64,000 bases of DNA, taken from the NCBI RefSeq assembly GCF_004331735.1, contig NZ_SJSO01000004.1:62001-126000 (forward strand), read 5' to 3'. The notes beneath the pieces are model-generated. The model ran no database searches. It was not told the origin of the DNA and worked only from the letters and a program-made list of their open reading frames with translations. This stretch comes from Pedobacter psychrodurus (GTDB lineage Bacteria; Bacteroidota; Bacteroidia; Sphingobacteriales; Sphingobacteriaceae). This document shows positions 17,128-26,673 of this stretch, piece after piece. Every line of letters starts with the position of its first letter. The first letter of the stretch is position 1. The position numbers were made by a program, and so were the translations under genes.

Positions 17128-19020
17128 ATGACAGCAATAGAGATTTTACAAAAATATTGGGGACATCAAGCTTTTAGGCCCTTACAGGAAGATATTATTT
17201 CCTCGGTTTTAGAAGGAAAAGACAGTTTAGCATTGTTGCCAACAGGTGGTGGTAAATCGATCTGTTTTCAAGTTCCTGCTTTGGTTAAAGAAGGGATTTG
17301 TATTGTAGTTTCGCCGTTAATTGCCCTGATGAAGGATCAAGTAGAAAACCTAAAATCGAAGGGAATTGAAGCCATTGCCATTTATGCCGGGATGGGTAAA
17401 CGTGAAATCGATATCCTGCTGGATAATTGTATTTACGGAAAAATCAAGTTTCTCTATTTATCTCCAGAGCGTTTATTGTCTGATTTAGTGCGTGTTCGTA
17501 TTTCCTACATGAATGTAAGCCTGATTGCGGTAGATGAAGCGCATTGCATTTCGCAGTGGGGTTACGATTTCCGTCCGCCTTACCAACAGATTTCCAAACT
17601 CCGTGAAATCCTTCCGAATGTTCCGGTTATGGCACTTACTGCAACGGCTACTGAGTTTGTGCGGAAAGATATTGTAGAGAAGCTTGAGATGAAAGACCCG
17701 CAGGTTTTTGTTAAAAGTTTTGCCAGGGGTAATTTAAGCTACGTGGTTTTCGGTAATGAAGATAAATATAAAAAACTGATTGATATCTGCCAGAAGGTAA
17801 AAGGTACTGGTCTGGTGTATGTGCGTAACCGCAGGGAAACTGCAGAAGTGGCTAATTTTATCAACAGGAATGGGATTAAATCCGATTTTTACCATGCCGG
17901 ATTGGAGCGTGATACCCGCTTCCTGAAACAGGAAGAATGGAAAAACAATAAAACCCGTATCATGGTGGCTACCAATGCTTTCGGGATGGGGATTGATAAG
18001 GCTGATGTCCGTTTTGTGGTGCATTTAGATTTACCAGAAAGTTTAGAGGCTTATTACCAGGAAGCAGGCAGGGCAGGGCGTGATGAAAAACGAAGTTACG
18101 CCGTTCTTCTAGCCAATCAGTCTGATGTTTTGGGCTTAGAGTCCAGATACCTCGATAGTTTTCCATCTCCAGAAGAAATCAGGAAAACCTATCATTACCT
18201 TGGCAATTATTTTCAATTAGCTTTTGGCGCAGGTGAAGGTTTAACCTTTACTTTTGATATCGCTGATTTCTGTAAGCGGTTTAATGTTAGTGTTTTAAAA
18301 ACAATTTCCGCACTGAAATTTTTAGAACATGATGGCTATCTTACGTTATCTGAAAGTGTTTTTTTGCCTTCTAGAATGATGTTTATTGCCAGTCATGAAG
18401 ATATTTATCGTTTTCAGATTGAAAATAAGGCTTACGATGGTATTATAAAAACGATTTTGCGTTCGCATGGTGGTGCTTTTGATGGTTTTGTAAAGATAAA
18501 TGAAGCCGATTTAGCGAAGAAAACAGGATTGTCGTATAAAGAGATTATCGCCTTACTTAATAAATTGCAGGATATCGAATTGCTAACCTACATCCAGCAA
18601 ACCGATCAGCCGCAATTGCAATATATTAGGCCGAGGGTAGATATGGACCATTTTGATCTGGATGTGAAATACCTGGCACTGAGAAAAGAAATTCTCCATA
18701 AACAGATTAACGCTGTGGTAGGTTATGCTTCATCAAACTTCTGCAGGAGCGTTCAACTCCTTGATTATTTCGATGAAAACAATGCAGCCAAATGCGGCGT
18801 TTGCGATGTTTGCCTTGCAGAGAAAAAGGCTGAGAACGAGAACCAAATGGATGAAAAAATTGAATTTGAGATTATTTCTTTGCTTCAACAACAGCCTTTA
18901 GGCCTTGATGATCTGGTTACAAATATTAAAAATGGCGCCGAAGCCGAAAGGATTGATACCATTAGAGAATTATTAGATGCAGGTAAGATTAAAACTGATG
19001 GGAAGAAGTATTATATTTAG
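17128..19020 (+). CDS. recQ: ATP-dependent DNA helicase RecQ (short form)
   Basis: This is a 3'-5' superfamily 2 helicase of 630 residues. Motif I is LLPTGGGKSICFQVPAL, motif II is VDEAHCISQWGYDFRPPY, motif III is MALTATAT, and motif VI is YYQEAGRAGRDEKRSYAVL. The zinc-binding region is FCRSVQLLDYFDE followed by KCGVCDVCL. The C-terminus after residue ~570 is short and shows no obvious HRDC domain. Bacteroidota often carry a longer RecQ as well, so this may be one of two paralogues. Immediately after its TAG stop begins a perfect heptamer repeat. Confidence 0.95.
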   Translation: MTAIEILQKYWGHQAFRPLQEDIISSVLEGKDSLALLPTGGGKSICFQVPALVKEGICIVVSPLIALMKDQVENLKSKGIEAIAIYAGMGKREIDILLDNCIYGKIKFLYLSPERLLSDLVRVRISYMNVSLIAVDEAHCISQWGYDFRPPYQQISKLREILPNVPVMALTATATEFVRKDIVEKLEMKDPQVFVKSFARGNLSYVVFGNEDKYKKLIDICQKVKGTGLVYVRNRRETAEVANFINRNGIKSDFYHAGLERDTRFLKQEEWKNNKTRIMVATNAFGMGIDKADVRFVVHLDLPESLEAYYQEAGRAGRDEKRSYAVLLANQSDVLGLESRYLDSFPSPEEIRKTYHYLGNYFQLAFGAGEGLTFTFDIADFCKRFNVSVLKTISALKFLEHDGYLTLSESVFLPSRMMFIASHEDIYRFQIENKAYDGIIKTILRSHGGAFDGFVKINEADLAKKTGLSYKEIIALLNKLQDIELLTYIQQTDQPQLQYIRPRVDMDHFDLDVKYLALRKEILHKQINAVVGYASSNFCRSVQLLDYFDENNAAKCGVCDVCLAEKKAENENQMDEKIEFEIISLLQQQPLGLDDLVTNIKNGAEAERIDTIRELLDAGKIKTDGKKYYI

Positions 19021-19111
19021 ATGTGAGATGTGAGATGTGAGATGTGAGATGTGAGATGTGAGATGTGAGATGTGAGATGTGAGATGTGAGATGTGAGATG
19101 TGAGATGTGAG
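19021..19111. repeat. Tandem repeat, 13 perfect copies of ATGTGAG
   Basis: Exactly 91 bases consist of 13 uninterrupted copies of ATGTGAG, beginning at the base after the recQ stop codon and ending 95 bases before the MFS transporter start. A 7-base period puts a TGA in every frame, so it cannot be translated. The perfect identity points to recent expansion by slippage. Confidence 0.97.
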
Positions 19112-19206
19112 AAAAATGCCAGTCAAGTTACCAATAAAGTATTAGTTTTGTAGTCAATCAGTGCAATCCAAAAATCAGTGTAATCTTCCGCGAAGCGAAA
19201 AAATAA

Positions 19207-20514
19207 ATGATAGCAAAAAACAATAAGAAAACCATCCGTTCGTGGGCATTCTTCGATTGGGCAAACTCTGCCTATAACTTAGTCATCACTTCTACCATTT
19301 TTCCGGCTTATTATACCATTATTACCACCACTAAAGAACATGGCGATAAAGTGGAATTCTTTGGAAGAACTTTTGTAAATACCTCACTTTCCAACTACGC
19401 CTTATCGTTTGCGTATCTGATTATGGCTTTTGCGTTGCCAATGCTTTCGTCCATTGCAGATAGAAGGGGGAATAAGAAGTCGTTTATGAAATTCTTTACC
19501 TATGTTGGTGGAGCGGCCTGTATCGGTTTATATTTCTTTAAATTAGATACACTCGAAATGGGTATCATTTTGTTTGCAATAGCAGCAATGGGTTATATCG
19601 GTGGGGTGTTGTTTAGTAATTCTTACCTGCCAGAAATCGCCACAGAAGAGCATCAAGATCGCGTGAGTGCACAAGGTTTTTCGTATGGTTATATTGGCTC
19701 AGTTTTACTCCAACTGATTTGTTTTCTGTTTGTGCTAAAACCGGAATGGTTTGGTATTACTGATGCCTCATTTCCGCCAAGATTATCTTTTTTATTGGTT
19801 GGGGTATGGTGGATAGGTTTCTCTCAGATTCCTTTTTCGGCACTTCCGAATGGAACACCTCAGCACGATAAGGTTAAAACGAATATTCTTAAAGATGGCT
19901 TTAGTGAATTATCGAAAGTTTGGGCGCAGGTGAAACAAATGAAAGTTTTAAAAGGATTTTTAGTTTCTTTCTTTTTCTACTCCATGGGCGTACAAACCAT
20001 TATGCTTGCTGCTGCTGGTTTTGCAGAAAAAACGTTAAAACTAGGAACAGCAAAATTGATTGCTGTGATATTGATCATTCAGCTTGTGGCTATTCCCGGC
20101 GCCATGCTCATGTCTTTTCTAGCTAAAAAAATAGGGAATATAAACGTATTGATTATGGTAGTTGTAGTATGGATAGGCTGTTGCGTTTTCGGTTATTACA
20201 TCACCAACGAATATCAATTTTATTCATTAGCTGCAATTGTAGGTTTAATTATGGGTGGAATTCAATCTTTATCGCGCTCTACTTATTCTAAATATTTACC
20301 GGTTGATACAAAAGATAGCACTTCATTTTTCAGTTTTTATGATGTAACAGAGAAATTGGCGATTGTAATTGGCCTTTTCAGTTTTGCTTACATCGAAGAT
20401 TTAACTGGAAATATTCGCTACTCAATTATTGCTTTGGCATCATTTTTTATTGTTGGATTAGTTCTTTTAGTGCTTCTAAGAAAAAACCAACATAAAGAAT
20501 CGCTAAAATTGTAA
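19207..20514 (+). CDS. MFS transporter of the UMF1/Atg22-like family
   Basis: This 435-residue membrane protein has about 12 predicted helices. The N-terminus RSWAFFDWANSAYNLVITST is the hallmark of UMF1 (Atg22-like) major facilitator proteins, and SSIADRRGNKKSFMKFF is the A-like loop between helices 2 and 3. YGYIGSVLLQL and GIQSLSRSTYSKYLP are also typical of the family. The substrate is unknown; amino-acid efflux is known only for the fungal relatives. Its stop codon overlaps a TAAGTTTG promoter for the next gene. Confidence 0.9.
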   Translation: MIAKNNKKTIRSWAFFDWANSAYNLVITSTIFPAYYTIITTTKEHGDKVEFFGRTFVNTSLSNYALSFAYLIMAFALPMLSSIADRRGNKKSFMKFFTYVGGAACIGLYFFKLDTLEMGIILFAIAAMGYIGGVLFSNSYLPEIATEEHQDRVSAQGFSYGYIGSVLLQLICFLFVLKPEWFGITDASFPPRLSFLLVGVWWIGFSQIPFSALPNGTPQHDKVKTNILKDGFSELSKVWAQVKQMKVLKGFLVSFFFYSMGVQTIMLAAAGFAEKTLKLGTAKLIAVILIIQLVAIPGAMLMSFLAKKIGNINVLIMVVVVWIGCCVFGYYITNEYQFYSLAAIVGLIMGGIQSLSRSTYSKYLPVDTKDSTSFFSFYDVTEKLAIVIGLFSFAYIEDLTGNIRYSIIALASFFIVGLVLLVLLRKNQHKESLKL

Positions 20515-20519
20515 GTTTG
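20512..20519 (+). promoter_or_regulatory. TANNTTTG -7 element for the LutA-like gene
   Basis: TAAGTTTG begins with the stop codon of the MFS gene and lies 17 bases before the next ATG at 20537. It is an exact consensus match. Confidence 0.5.
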
Positions 20520-20536
20520 CAGTCGTTAAGAATATT

Positions 20537-21274
20537 ATGAAAGTAGAATTATTTGTGCCTTGTTTTGTAGATCAGCTCTATCCGGAAACCGCTTTTAATA
20601 CCTTAAGGTTATTAGAAAAATCGGGATGTGACGTAACCTACAATTCAAAACAAACCTGTTGTGGTCAACCTGCATACAATGCGGGTTATTGGGATGAAGC
20701 GAAGGAGGTAGGTACGAAATTTCTGAACGATTTTACCGAAAATACCTATGTTGTTGCGCCTTCGGCATCGTGCGTTGGGATGATAAAAGGTGGTTATAAC
20801 GATCTGTTTACCAATACCATTGTGCACAACAAATGCCGGAATTTGCAATCGAATATATGGGAGCTTTCTGATTTTCTGATAAACGTAGCCAAAAGAGATT
20901 ATTTTGGAGCCGAGTTAGAAGGAAAAGCTGTTTACCACGATTCGTGTAGCGCCTTACGCGAATGTAAAATCAAAGATGAACCACGCCTGTTGCTTTCGAA
21001 AGTACATGGTTTAGAAATGATCGAAATGGAAGATACGGATATGTGTTGTGGCTTTGGCGGAACCTTCGCAGTTAAGTTTGATGCTATTTCATCTGCAATG
21101 GCAGAGCAGAAAGTTAATCATGCCTTGGCACAACAGGCAGATTATATCATTTCAACAGATTTATCCTGCCTTTTACATCTTCAAGGCTATATCGAGAAAA
21201 ATAATTTACCGATCAAAACCATGCATATTGCTGATGTATTGTGTAATGGCTGGTTAGAAAGTACAGAATATTAG
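20537..21274 (+). CDS. (Fe-S)-binding protein of the LutA/YkgE (CCG-domain) family
   Basis: This 245-residue protein has two cysteine-rich CCG domains (KQTCCGQPAYNAG near residue 40, DMCCGFGGTFAVK near residue 170), as in LutA/LldE subunits of L-lactate oxidation and in heterodisulfide-reductase-like proteins. The upstream half motif VELFVPCFVDQLYPE and YHDSCSALRECKI are also conserved. LutB and LutC partners are not adjacent, so it may act with genes elsewhere. A gene-free repeat region of almost 1 kb follows. Confidence 0.9.
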   Translation: MKVELFVPCFVDQLYPETAFNTLRLLEKSGCDVTYNSKQTCCGQPAYNAGYWDEAKEVGTKFLNDFTENTYVVAPSASCVGMIKGGYNDLFTNTIVHNKCRNLQSNIWELSDFLINVAKRDYFGAELEGKAVYHDSCSALRECKIKDEPRLLLSKVHGLEMIEMEDTDMCCGFGGTFAVKFDAISSAMAEQKVNHALAQQADYIISTDLSCLLHLQGYIEKNNLPIKTMHIADVLCNGWLESTEY

Positions 21275-21335
21275 CCACCACCTTTAGCTTTTTGAGGAAG
21301 TAACACTGGAGATGGTTAAATCTTAAATTTATTTT

Positions 21336-21582
21336 GGAAAGCAGTTGCAGAAGCCAGTGGGTTAGAGCAATCCCGCTCTCGCTTCTGCTCCGATGAAAAA
21401 ATCGGGAGCATTCCGCTATGATCGGGTTTATGTGGCATAAATAGTAATGCTATCAAGGATGAAATAAACCCGACCGACAGCGTTATCCCGATTTTAGTCT
21501 CAATTTCAATTTACAGAGCTTCTATCGGGATTAAGCAAAGGGCGGGACTACAGCCTCCTAAGAACTACTGGTATTGCTTTTC
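21336..21582. repeat. Structured element with terminal inverted repeats, copy A
   Basis: This 247-bp element starts GGAAAGCAGTTGCAGAAGCC and ends ACTACTGGTATTGCTTTTC, whose reverse complement matches the start with a few changes. Inside are GCTCCGAT/ATCGGGAGC and GCGTTATCCCGAT/ATCGGGATTAAGC inverted repeats. Copy B at 21693-22080 has the same order of parts. There is no reading frame. It could be a miniature transposable element or a structured RNA. Confidence 0.8.
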
Positions 21583-21692
21583 TAAAAAAAAAGATGCTCA
21601 GATTTGAAGTATTAAATTTTGTAGCTAAATTGCTAATGCAATGCCTATACCACGACTGATAGCCACAAGCCAATTTATAGATATTGTTTTTC

Positions 21693-22080
21693 GGAAAGCA
21701 GTTGCAGAAGCCTGTTGGTTAGAGCAGACCCGCTCTCGCTTCTGCTCCGATGGAAAAATCGGGAGCATTCCGCTATTATCGGGTTTAGATCAGCTTAAAT
21801 CGTAGTGCTATCAAACGATATAATAACCCTTATTCTGTGGCTGTTTCAGCATCTCAAGGGCAAGTAAGACCCTGAGATAAATCCGATAGTTATCGGATCA
21901 GGGTGACGACCTCCCAAACCTGGAAGGTTTTGTGGTTATTTGCACCGCTCTTTGTTAAATAAACCTGACCGTCAGCGTTATCCCGATTTAATGATCAATT
22001 TTAAATTAAACGGTCTATTCTATCGGGATTAAGCAGAGGGCAGGACTACCGCAACCTAAGAACCACTGTAATTGCTTTTC
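21693..22080. repeat. Structured element with terminal inverted repeats, copy B, carrying an insertion
   Basis: This second copy of the element is 388 bp. Ends match copy A, and the inverted repeat extends outward into ATTGTTTTT on the left and AAAAAAACAAT on the right. Relative to copy A, about 130 bp are inserted between ~21828 and ~21957. That insert contains the dispersed CCCTGA..TCAGGGTGACGAC repeat and a GATAGTTATC palindrome in its loop. Confidence 0.8.
21828..21957. repeat. Repeat nested inside element copy B
   Basis: The insert contains AGACCCTGAGATAAATCCGA, then a small palindrome, then TCAGGGTGACGAC. It is related to the short repeats at 10119-10150 and 36691-36718, and also carries AAACCTGGAAGGTTT. 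The interrupted flanks are continuous in copy A, so this piece arrived later. Confidence 0.65.
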
Positions 22081-22195
22081 AAAAAAACAATCTTAATTGT
22101 AAAAAATAAATTACATCTGCCTTTAAAAATCTTGTTAATCCAATCCGGCTATTGATTTTAACACAATTTAACATGTTTTACGTTACAATCTATAA

Positions 22196-22203
22196 TACCT
22201 TTG
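22196..22203 (+). promoter_or_regulatory. TANNTTTG -7 element for the glycine-rich secreted protein gene
   Basis: TACCTTTG lies 48 bases before the ATG at 22252, an exact match with room for a normal leader. Confidence 0.55.
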
Positions 22204-22251
22204 TTAAACCTTTTTAAGGCTTTCGTATCTAACAAACAAAACAAAATCGTA

Positions 22252-23151
22252 ATGAAAAAAATAATCTTCACTTTACTAGGAATTTTATCAATGGCAAGCT
22301 TTGCAAATGCGCAGCAGAAAAAAACTTCGGGAGCAATACAATTTGAAAATATTATTGATCCGGCAGCCATGGCTTCGGCAAGTGGTATCCAGCTAACCGA
22401 TCAAATGAAAGCCAGAATGCCTTCTACCAGCAAAAGTAATTTCGAGTTATTGTTTACAGCTACAAATGCCAGTTACATGCCAGTTGAAGAAACTGAAGAT
22501 AGCAACGGAGCTGGCGGCGGAGGAGGAGGTATGGGACGTATGATGATGCGTTTTGGCGGTGGCGGTGGTAACCGTGAGTATTATTATGTTTTTGCCGACA
22601 AAAGCTTAACAGAAGTTTTCGACTTAAACGATACGACTTATTATATGCCGAGTAAATTAACTTTAGCTACTTCTGGTCCGATTAGCTCATTCAGAATTGG
22701 TGGAGGTAATGCTAATGATACCACGAAAGCAAAACCTGCTCCAGCACCAACAATAGAAGTAGTTAAAACTGATTCTACTAAACAGATATTAGGTTTTACG
22801 TGCCATCAGGCAATTGTAAAATCAACAAGAGCCATCAAAATTTTGGATATGGATAAAAACGTGGTAGAAGAAACGAAAATCTGGTATACAAAAGATTTAG
22901 GCTTCGATTTTTCTCCAAACCCAAATATGTGGACAGAAGGTGCTGTTTTAGCTATTGAAGGTAGAGGTAGCAGCTCAATTGCTAAAAGCATTGAATATAG
23001 AAATGTAAGTTCGAAAGATGTAACTGCGCCTAAAAAATCAAAATTAATTACTGCTGAAGAGTACAAGACTAAAATGGAGACCATGATGAAACGTTTTAGA
23101 CAAAATAGACCAGGTGGTGGCGGTCAGGTTAGATCTTTTGGAATGAATTAA
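22252..23151 (+). CDS. Secreted glycine-rich protein, possibly DUF4412-like
   Basis: The protein has 299 residues from the ATG at 22252 (MKKIIFTLLGILSMASFANA, signal peptide). An upstream frame extension to TTG 22201 falls in the promoter and is rejected. The middle carries two glycine runs (GAGGGGGGMGRMMMRFGGGG) and the C-terminus another (RPGGGGQVRSF). The segment around ILGFTCHQAIVKS and EETKIWYTKDLGF recalls DUF4412 or GLPGLI-type periplasmic proteins, but I am not sure. It stands alone, followed by two hairpins. Confidence 0.75.
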   Translation: MKKIIFTLLGILSMASFANAQQKKTSGAIQFENIIDPAAMASASGIQLTDQMKARMPSTSKSNFELLFTATNASYMPVEETEDSNGAGGGGGGMGRMMMRFGGGGGNREYYYVFADKSLTEVFDLNDTTYYMPSKLTLATSGPISSFRIGGGNANDTTKAKPAPAPTIEVVKTDSTKQILGFTCHQAIVKSTRAIKILDMDKNVVEETKIWYTKDLGFDFSPNPNMWTEGAVLAIEGRGSSSIAKSIEYRNVSSKDVTAPKKSKLITAEEYKTKMETMMKRFRQNRPGGGGQVRSFGMN

Positions 23152-23170
23152 TTGAGTTTCATTGCTAGAT

Positions 23171-23214
23171 ATCCGAAGTTTTGCCCGGGCCTGTGCCTTG
23201 TGCTAACTTCGGAT
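23171..23214 (+). other. Inverted repeat after the glycine-rich gene
   Basis: ATCCGAAGTT (23171-23180) and AACTTCGGAT (23205-23214) form a perfect 10-bp stem with a 24-base loop, directly upstream of the terminator at 23251. It may protect the 3' end of the mRNA. Confidence 0.45.
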
Positions 23215-23250
23215 GTCTTTACATAAATTACGACCATAATTATTTTATCA

Positions 23251-23286
23251 GGCCCTGAAAGCATAAGCTGTCGGGGCTTTTTTTTT
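23251..23286 (+). terminator. Rho-independent terminator
   Basis: GGCCCTGAAAGC pairs with GCTGTCGGGGCT around an ATAA loop, with two wobble pairs, and is followed by nine T residues. Confidence 0.75.
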
Positions 23287-23370
23287 GTATCATTTTTGAA
23301 AGGCTTGGTTTTACTTTTTGCAGCTAAAATTAGAATAACTATTATTGGGATTAATTAAAACCTAACCAGA

Positions 23371-24459
23371 GTGATTACAACACAGAAAGAAAGTAACCTA
23401 TTAGCAACTAAACAGCATTTCGAAATTTTAGATGGATTAAGAGGCGTAGCCGCTGTAGTGGTAGTGATATATCATTTCATGGAAATTGCGATTACCGATT
23501 ATAACAAAAATTTTCTCTCCCATGGATTTCTGGCGGTCGATTTCTTTTTCTGTTTATCAGGTTTTGTAATTGCCTACGCTTACGATACACGTGCAGAAAA
23601 TATTGGATTAATGCAGTTTTTTAAACTAAGGTTGATCCGTTTGCATCCTCTTGTAATTATCGGTTCAATTTTAGGGCTGTTAACCTTTCTGTTCGATCCT
23701 TATAGTGATTTTTATGCAGTTTATGGCTTCGGGAAAACACTGTTGATGTTTTTAGCATCCGCGTTTTTGATTCCATATCCGGTTATGCCAGAGCGTTATA
23801 CCAATCTATTCTGTTTAAATGCACCAGCATGGTCTTTGTTTTGGGAATATGTTGCGAATATTTTTTACATCCTCGTGCTTTACAAATTGAATAAAAAAAT
23901 GTTGGCTGCATTAGTTTTTACTGGAGCAGCCTGCATCTGTTATGTCGCCTGGAAGGTTCCCAATGCAAATTTAAGTGGCGGCTGGGGTGGACAAAACTTT
24001 TGGGACGGTGGTGTGAGGGTACTTTATTCTTTTTCAGCAGGGATGTTGGTTTATCGTTTCAACTGGATCATTAAAAATAAGCTTGGCTTCCTGGGCGTGA
24101 GTCTACTCTTGCTAGTGGCCTTTCTTTTTCCTTATGCAGATGCTTATAACTGGATTACCGAACCCATAATTGTATTGTTTTATTTCCCGCTTTTAGTGGC
24201 TTTAGGTGCCGGAGCAGTAGTTAGCGAACCTTTAAAAAAACTGCGTACACTATCTGGAGAAATATCCTATCCACTTTATATGACACATTATCCCTTCGTA
24301 TGGGTATTTCTAACTTATGTTGCCGTGGTTAAACCTGCAATGTCAACCTTATGGGTGGTTATCCCGGTTTCGGTAACCTTGTTGGTGTTATTGGCTTATC
24401 TAATCATGAAGTTTGTTGATATCCCATTGCGTAAATATTTGAAGACTAAATTTTTATAG
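23371..24459 (+). CDS. Acyltransferase family 3 (OafA-like) integral membrane protein
   Basis: This 362-residue protein has ~10 membrane helices. The family start LDGLRGVAAVVVVIYHF contains the catalytic-type His, and HGFLAVDFFFCLSGFVIAYAY and FFKLRLIRLHP are conserved. Acyltransferase-3 proteins acetylate sugars of surface polysaccharides or act on small molecules, and the true substrate is unknown. The only reasonable start is GTG at 23371, because the first ATG is well inside the catalytic motif. It is not near the polysaccharide locus. Confidence 0.88.
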   Translation: MITTQKESNLLATKQHFEILDGLRGVAAVVVVIYHFMEIAITDYNKNFLSHGFLAVDFFFCLSGFVIAYAYDTRAENIGLMQFFKLRLIRLHPLVIIGSILGLLTFLFDPYSDFYAVYGFGKTLLMFLASAFLIPYPVMPERYTNLFCLNAPAWSLFWEYVANIFYILVLYKLNKKMLAALVFTGAACICYVAWKVPNANLSGGWGGQNFWDGGVRVLYSFSAGMLVYRFNWIIKNKLGFLGVSLLLLVAFLFPYADAYNWITEPIIVLFYFPLLVALGAGAVVSEPLKKLRTLSGEISYPLYMTHYPFVWVFLTYVAVVKPAMSTLWVVIPVSVTLLVLLAYLIMKFVDIPLRKYLKTKFL

Positions 24460-24499
24460 ATCATTGGTGCAAGCACGAAGCTTGGTAGTATGCTCTATT

Positions 24500-24628
24500 T
24501 TTTGCCACGGAAACATAGATATCAAGGAAGTAGGAAAGGCCAAATGAGAGTGGACAGTAAAATATTGCATTCAATCCACTAACATAAATATAATCTCCGT
24601 GTTAATCCGTGCCTCCGTGGCATCTTTT
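24500..24628. repeat. Inverted TGCCACGGA/TCCGTGGCA repeat region
   Basis: TGCCACGGAAACA near 24503 and CTCCGTGGCATC near 24612 face each other about 100 bases apart upstream of thrS. The ATCCGTG-type wording resembles a common intergenic repeat of this phylum. No gene is seen within it. Confidence 0.4.
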
Positions 24629-24654
24629 ATCTCGCTTTTTCTCAAAAAAATACC

Positions 24655-24662
24655 TACCTTTG
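24655..24662 (+). promoter_or_regulatory. TANNTTTG -7 element for the thrS-infC-rpmI-rplT operon
   Basis: TACCTTTG is followed by a ~68-base leader before the thrS ATG. The leader contains TTGTAGGTGAT, echoed at the start codon as TTGTAGATGAT. Confidence 0.6.
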
Positions 24663-24730
24663 CACAAAATAAAATCACATTGTAGGTGATCTTTACTAAC
24701 ATTTTATAAAAAATTAAATCATAGTTGTAG

Positions 24731-26656
24731 ATGATTAACATTACTTTACCTGACGGTTCTGTCCGTCAGTACGAAAAGGGCACTTCTGCCCACCAAATTG
24801 CATTGTCAATTTCTGAGGGTTTAGCCCGTAACGTATTAGCCGCTGAGGTTAATGGCGAGGTTTGGGATTCAACAAGACCAATCGAATCTGATTCATCAGT
24901 GAAATTATTGACCTGGAATGATACTGCGGGAAAATCGACTTTCTGGCACTCATCTGCTCACTTAATGGCTGAGGCTTTAGAGGCGCTTTATCCAGGTACC
25001 AAATTCGGTATCGGTCCGGCTATCGAAACTGGGTTTTATTATGACGTAGACTTTGGCGACCGCGAATTTTCGTCGGACGATTTCAAAGCCATCGAAACCA
25101 AAATGATCGAACTGGCCAAACAAAAGGAGACTTTTGTTCGCGAAAGTGTAAGCAAAGCTGATGCAGTTAAGTATTTCACCGAAAAAGGCGATGAATACAA
25201 ATTGGATCTAATTGATGGCTTGGAAGATGGTAAAATTACTTTCTATACCCAAGGCTCATTTACTGATTTATGCCGTGGTCCACATATTCCGAATACTGGT
25301 TTTGTTAAGGCAGTAAAACTGATGAATGTGGCTGGTGCTTACTGGCGTGGCGATGAAACCAAAAAACAGTTAACCCGTATATACGGTGTAACTTTTCCTA
25401 AGGCGAGCGAGCTTACTGAATATCTTTTAATGATTGAGGAAGCAAAAAAACGCGATCACCGTAAATTAGGAAAAGAGTTAGAGCTATTTGCTTTCTCAGA
25501 AAAAGTAGGAATGGGCTTACCTTTATGGTTGCCTAAAGGAACTGCTTTGCGCGAACGTTTGGTTAATTTTTTAACTAAAGCACAGGCTAAAGCAGGTTAC
25601 GAGCAAGTAGTAACTCCGCATATTGGTCATAAAAATTTATATGTAACCTCAGGTCACTGGGAGAAATACGGTAAAGATTCTTTCCAGCCGATTAAAACGC
25701 CACAAGAAGGAGAGGAGTTCTTCTTAAAACCAATGAACTGCCCACACCACTGTGAGATTTACAAAACAAAACCACGTTCTTACAAAGATCTTCCTGTTCG
25801 TTTTGCAGAGTTTGGTACTGTTTACCGTTACGAACAAAGTGGCGAATTACACGGTTTAACCCGCGTGCGTGGCTTTACTCAGGATGATGCACACTTATTC
25901 TGTATGCCAGAACAAGTGAAAGAAGAGTTTAAAAAAGTTATTGATTTAGTGCTTTACGTATTTAAATCGTTAGGTTTTGATAGCTATACTGCTCAAATTT
26001 CCTTAAGAGATCCAGAAAATAAATCGAAATACATTGGTTCTGACGAAAATTGGAGACTATCTGAGAATGCCATTATCGAAGCAGCTGCAGAAAAAGGCTT
26101 AAATACTGTTGTAGAATATGGTGAAGCCGCCTTCTATGGTCCTAAGCTCGATTTTATGGTGAAAGATGCTTTAGGTAGAAAATGGCAATTGGGTACCATT
26201 CAGGTAGATTACAACTTGCCAGAGCGTTTCGAACTAGAGTATACTGGTAGTGATAACCAGAAACACAGACCAGTAATGATCCACCGTGCACCATTTGGTT
26301 CATTGGAAAGATTTATTGCTGTTTTGATCGAGCATTGTGCCGGAAACTTCCCGTTATGGTTAAGTCCGGAGCAGTTTATTATTCTCCCTATTTCAGAAAA
26401 ATATGAAGAATATGCGAAAAAAGTTTTAGATGAACTAAATAATTCCGATATTCGCGGGCTGATTGACTTTCGTGATGAGAAAATCGGACGCAAAATACGC
26501 GATTCGGAAGTTAAAAAGATCCCATACATGCTCATCATCGGTGATAAGGAAATGGCAGAAGGAAAAGTTTCTGTGCGTAAACATGGCGAGGGAGATTTAG
26601 GCGAAATGACCTTGGAAGAGTTCAACAATTTATTAAGAAAAGAAATAACAGTTTAA
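24731..26656 (+). CDS. thrS: Threonyl-tRNA synthetase
   Basis: This 641-residue class II synthetase has the expected order. A TGS domain comes first ([20 protein letters not shown]), then the editing domain with HxxxH ([20 protein letters not shown]), then the catalytic core ([20 protein letters not shown] with zinc-binding Cys and His, [40 protein letters not shown]). The C-terminal anticodon-binding domain ends the protein. It heads the conserved operon with infC, rpmI and rplT. In other bacteria thrS is translationally autoregulated through its leader; here only a short leader is visible. Confidence 0.99.
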   Translation: MINITLPDGSVRQYEKGTSAHQIALSISEGLARNVLAAEVNGEVWDSTRPIESDSSVKLLTWNDTAGKSTFWHSSAHLMAEALEALYPGTKFGIGPAIETGFYYDVDFGDREFSSDDFKAIETKMIELAKQKETFVRESVSKADAVKYFTEKGDEYKLDLIDGLEDGKITFYTQGSFTDLCRGPHIPNTGFVKAVKLMNVAGAYWRGDETKKQLTRIYGVTFPKASELTEYLLMIEEAKKRDHRKLGKELELFAFSEKVGMGLPLWLPKGTALRERLVNFLTKAQAKAGYEQVVTPHIGHKNLYVTSGHWEKYGKDSFQPIKTPQEGEEFFLKPMNCPHHCEIYKTKPRSYKDLPVRFAEFGTVYRYEQSGELHGLTRVRGFTQDDAHLFCMPEQVKEEFKKVIDLVLYVFKSLGFDSYTAQISLRDPENKSKYIGSDENWRLSENAIIEAAAEKGLNTVVEYGEAAFYGPKLDFMVKDALGRKWQLGTIQVDYNLPERFELEYTGSDNQKHRPVMIHRAPFGSLERFIAVLIEHCAGNFPLWLSPEQFIILPISEKYEEYAKKVLDELNNSDIRGLIDFRDEKIGRKIRDSEVKKIPYMLIIGDKEMAEGKVSVRKHGEGDLGEMTLEEFNNLLRKEITV

Positions 26657-26673
26657 ATTAAAATAGTACAAAT

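Noticed and set aside
16047..19020. DUF1016 nuclease and RecQ as a defence island
   Set aside because: They are divergent with separate promoters, and no restriction, toxin, integrase or other defence gene is nearby; both are common chromosomal genes.
19021..19111. Possible CRISPR-like array
   Set aside because: The unit is only 7 bases, has no spacers, and no cas gene is present; it is a simple tandem repeat.
26209..26628. 139-residue minus-strand frame within thrS
   Set aside because: Shadow of the synthetase catalytic and anticodon domains; no promoter or similarity.
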